Below, piece after piece: positions 4,214 to 5,458 of a DNA stretch of 5,458 nucleotides. The stretch is from contig JAKAMO010000153.1 of NCBI GenBank assembly GCA_021812825.1, positions 1 through 5,458 on the forward strand. Direction: 5' to 3'. This stretch comes from a bacterium. GTDB taxonomy: Bacteria > Elusimicrobiota > Elusimicrobia > Elusimicrobiales > UBA9959. Below the pieces are notes generated by a model. That model was not told the origin of the DNA and made no database searches. It saw only the letters and a program-made list of their open reading frames with translations. The number at the start of each line of letters is the position of its first letter. Position 1 is the first letter of the stretch. Both the position numbers and the translations under genes were made by a program.

Positions 4214-5458
4214 ATGACGGCCAAAGCGAACATCCTCGTTGTTGACGACGAACCCCAGATCGCGGAGCTTATCTCCTACGCGCTGACCTCCAACGGCTAC
4301 TCGGTCTCGGTGGCCGGTGACGGCGAGACGGCGGTGAAGCTGGCGGCCGAAGGCGACTTCGACCTGGCCATCATGGACATACAGATGCCGGGCATGGACG
4401 GCATCACCGCGCTGGGCGAGCTGAAGAAGCTGGACCCCGAGATAGAGGTCATCATCGCCACCGGCCACGGCACGATGGGCACGGCCATACAGAGCCTGCG
4501 CAAGGGCGCCTTCGACTACCTGCACAAGCCTTTCGACGTCAGGGAACTGCTGGGGATGGTGGAGCGGGCGTTGGAGAAGCGCAAGTTCAACGACATCACC
4601 CGGGCCATCTTCTCCACCGTGAAGCCGGAGGAGCAGCTGAGGATCATCGTGGATTCGGTCGCGCGCATACTCAAGGCGGAAGAATCGCTGCTCGTGCTGT
4701 CGGATAAGGGCGGCAAGCCGCGCATAGCGGTGTCCGAGGGCGTGGAGGACGGCGCGCCGAAGGAGCAGCGGCTGGCCATGTGCGCGCGCGCGCTGGAGCG
4801 CCTGGACGGCGCCTCCAAACCGGTCATCCTGGTCGAGAACCCCTCCGAGAACAAGGATTTCGCCGGTATCGACGGACTGCAAGGCCTGAAGTTCTCCCTC
4901 TTCCTGCCGCTCCTGGACGAAAGCGGCCCCACCGGGCTCATCAACATCAACCGCCTGGACAACGGGGCCCATTTCACCGAGGACGACCTGCAGCGCGCCA
5001 GGATATTCGGCTCGCTGGTGAACCTCGCGCTGCGCAATTCCAGCCTTTACCGCAGGCTGCGCGAGACGCAGGAGCAGCTGATACAGGCGGAGAAGATGTC
5101 AGCGCTGGGCCAGCTGGCCGGCGGCCTCGCGCATGAGATCAACAACCCGCTGTCCGGCATACTGGGCCTGACCCAGCTGGTACTTGAGAACACGCCTAAG
5201 GACAGCCAGAACTACGCCGACCTGAAGGACATCGAGAAGGCCGTGTTCCGCTGCAAGAAGATCATAGTGTCGCTGCTGTCCTTCTCGCGTCAGGAGAAGG
5301 AGCACCTGGAGCCTTGCAGCATCAACGAGATCATCGAGGAGACCCTGACCCTCTGCGCCCGCCAGATGGAACTGCAGCACATAAAGATAGAGCGCAGGCT
5401 GGCTCCCGGCCTGCCGCTGGTCAACGCCGATTTCCAGCAGCTGATGCAAGGCTCCAGG
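4214..5458 (+). CDS. Sensor histidine kinase with N-terminal receiver domain (REC-GAF-HisKA), 3' truncated
   Basis: 415 codons, open at the window edge. Residues 5-118 are a CheY-like receiver: acidic pair Asp11-Asp12, phospho-acceptor Asp55 in LAIMDIQMPGMDG, Thr83, and Lys105 in the HKPF motif. Residues about 138-275 look like a GAF sensory domain (hydrophobic beta strands, KFSLFLPLLDESGPTGLININR, then a terminal helix typical of GAF); ligand unknown. A short helical linker (RRLRETQEQLIQAEKM) leads to the HisKA domain with H-box LGQLAGGLAHEINNPLSG, phospho-acceptor His307. The HATPase_c domain should begin around residue 405 but the window stops. No membrane segment, so it is cytoplasmic. 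The ATG at 4214 is the only start after the in-frame TGA at 4136-4138. It likely receives phosphate on REC from another kinase and passes signal through HisKA. Partner regulator and signal are not visible. Tandem with no other gene in the window. Confidence 0.93.
   Translation, partial: MTAKANILVVDDEPQIAELISYALTSNGYSVSVAGDGETAVKLAAEGDFDLAIMDIQMPGMDGITALGELKKLDPEIEVIIATGHGTMGTAIQSLRKGAFDYLHKPFDVRELLGMVERALEKRKFNDITRAIFSTVKPEEQLRIIVDSVARILKAEESLLVLSDKGGKPRIAVSEGVEDGAPKEQRLAMCARALERLDGASKPVILVENPSENKDFAGIDGLQGLKFSLFLPLLDESGPTGLININRLDNGAHFTEDDLQRARIFGSLVNLALRNSSLYRRLRETQEQLIQAEKMSALGQLAGGLAHEINNPLSGILGLTQLVLENTPKDSQNYADLKDIEKAVFRCKKIIVSLLSFSRQEKEHLEPCSINEIIEETLTLCARQMELQHIKIERRLAPGLPLVNADFQQLMQGSR

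Noticed and set aside
4196..5037. Minus-strand frames of 258 and 173 codons opposite the kinase.
   Set aside because: The plus strand carries receiver and HisKA motifs with all key residues in a single frame. The antisense translations show only composition bias.
1..5458. CRISPR array, insertion sequence or toxin-antitoxin/defence genes.
   Set aside because: No regularly spaced repeats, transposase, terminal inverted repeats bounding an ORF, or defence-related domains are visible.

Overview
The window is GC-rich bacterial DNA holding two divergently oriented blocks around a tRNA gene. Bacterial origin is clear from an MgtA-type P-type ATPase, a PTS EIIA domain, a sensor kinase with a receiver domain, and intrinsic-terminator-like hairpins. 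The lineage is not settled. GC-rich coding with frequent ATA isoleucine codons (21 ATC, 11 ATA, 0 ATT in the kinase), AGG arginine codons, a tRNA without encoded CCA, and first genes that appear leaderless are clues. Elusimicrobiota or a similar little-cultured diderm phylum is a weak guess only.

Left block, minus strand (about 145-3670): an 885-residue magnesium-importing P-type ATPase of the MgtA/MgtB family is followed with a 1-nt TGATG stop/start overlap by a 258-residue protein. That protein begins with a fructose/mannitol/Ntr-type PTS EIIA domain carrying the phosphorylatable His and ends in an unrecognised domain of about 100 residues. The pair looks like a two-gene operon ending in a perfect 17-bp hairpin terminator that is symmetric for both strands. 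The likely reading is a Mg2+ pump whose activity or expression is tied to phosphotransfer status, but the functional link is inferred from translational coupling only. Bases 1-144 contain no gene that I can support.

Middle (3631-4213): the ATPase promoter has a perfect TATAAT that would place the transcript start about one base before the ATG. On the plus strand lie a second AT-rich TATAAT island, about 170 bases packed with perfect stem-loops, a class II tRNA-Ser(CGA), and a GC-stem hairpin terminator. Beyond the terminator is a short stretch that repeats pieces of the tRNA ends and contains an isolated strong Shine-Dalgarno followed by a 24-codon ORF. That ORF stops four bases before the next gene.

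Right block, plus strand (4214-5458): the first 415 codons of a signalling protein with the order receiver (REC) - GAF-like - HisKA. The window ends just where the ATPase (HATPase_c) domain should start. It too has a TATAAT-like box placed to give a nearly leaderless mRNA.
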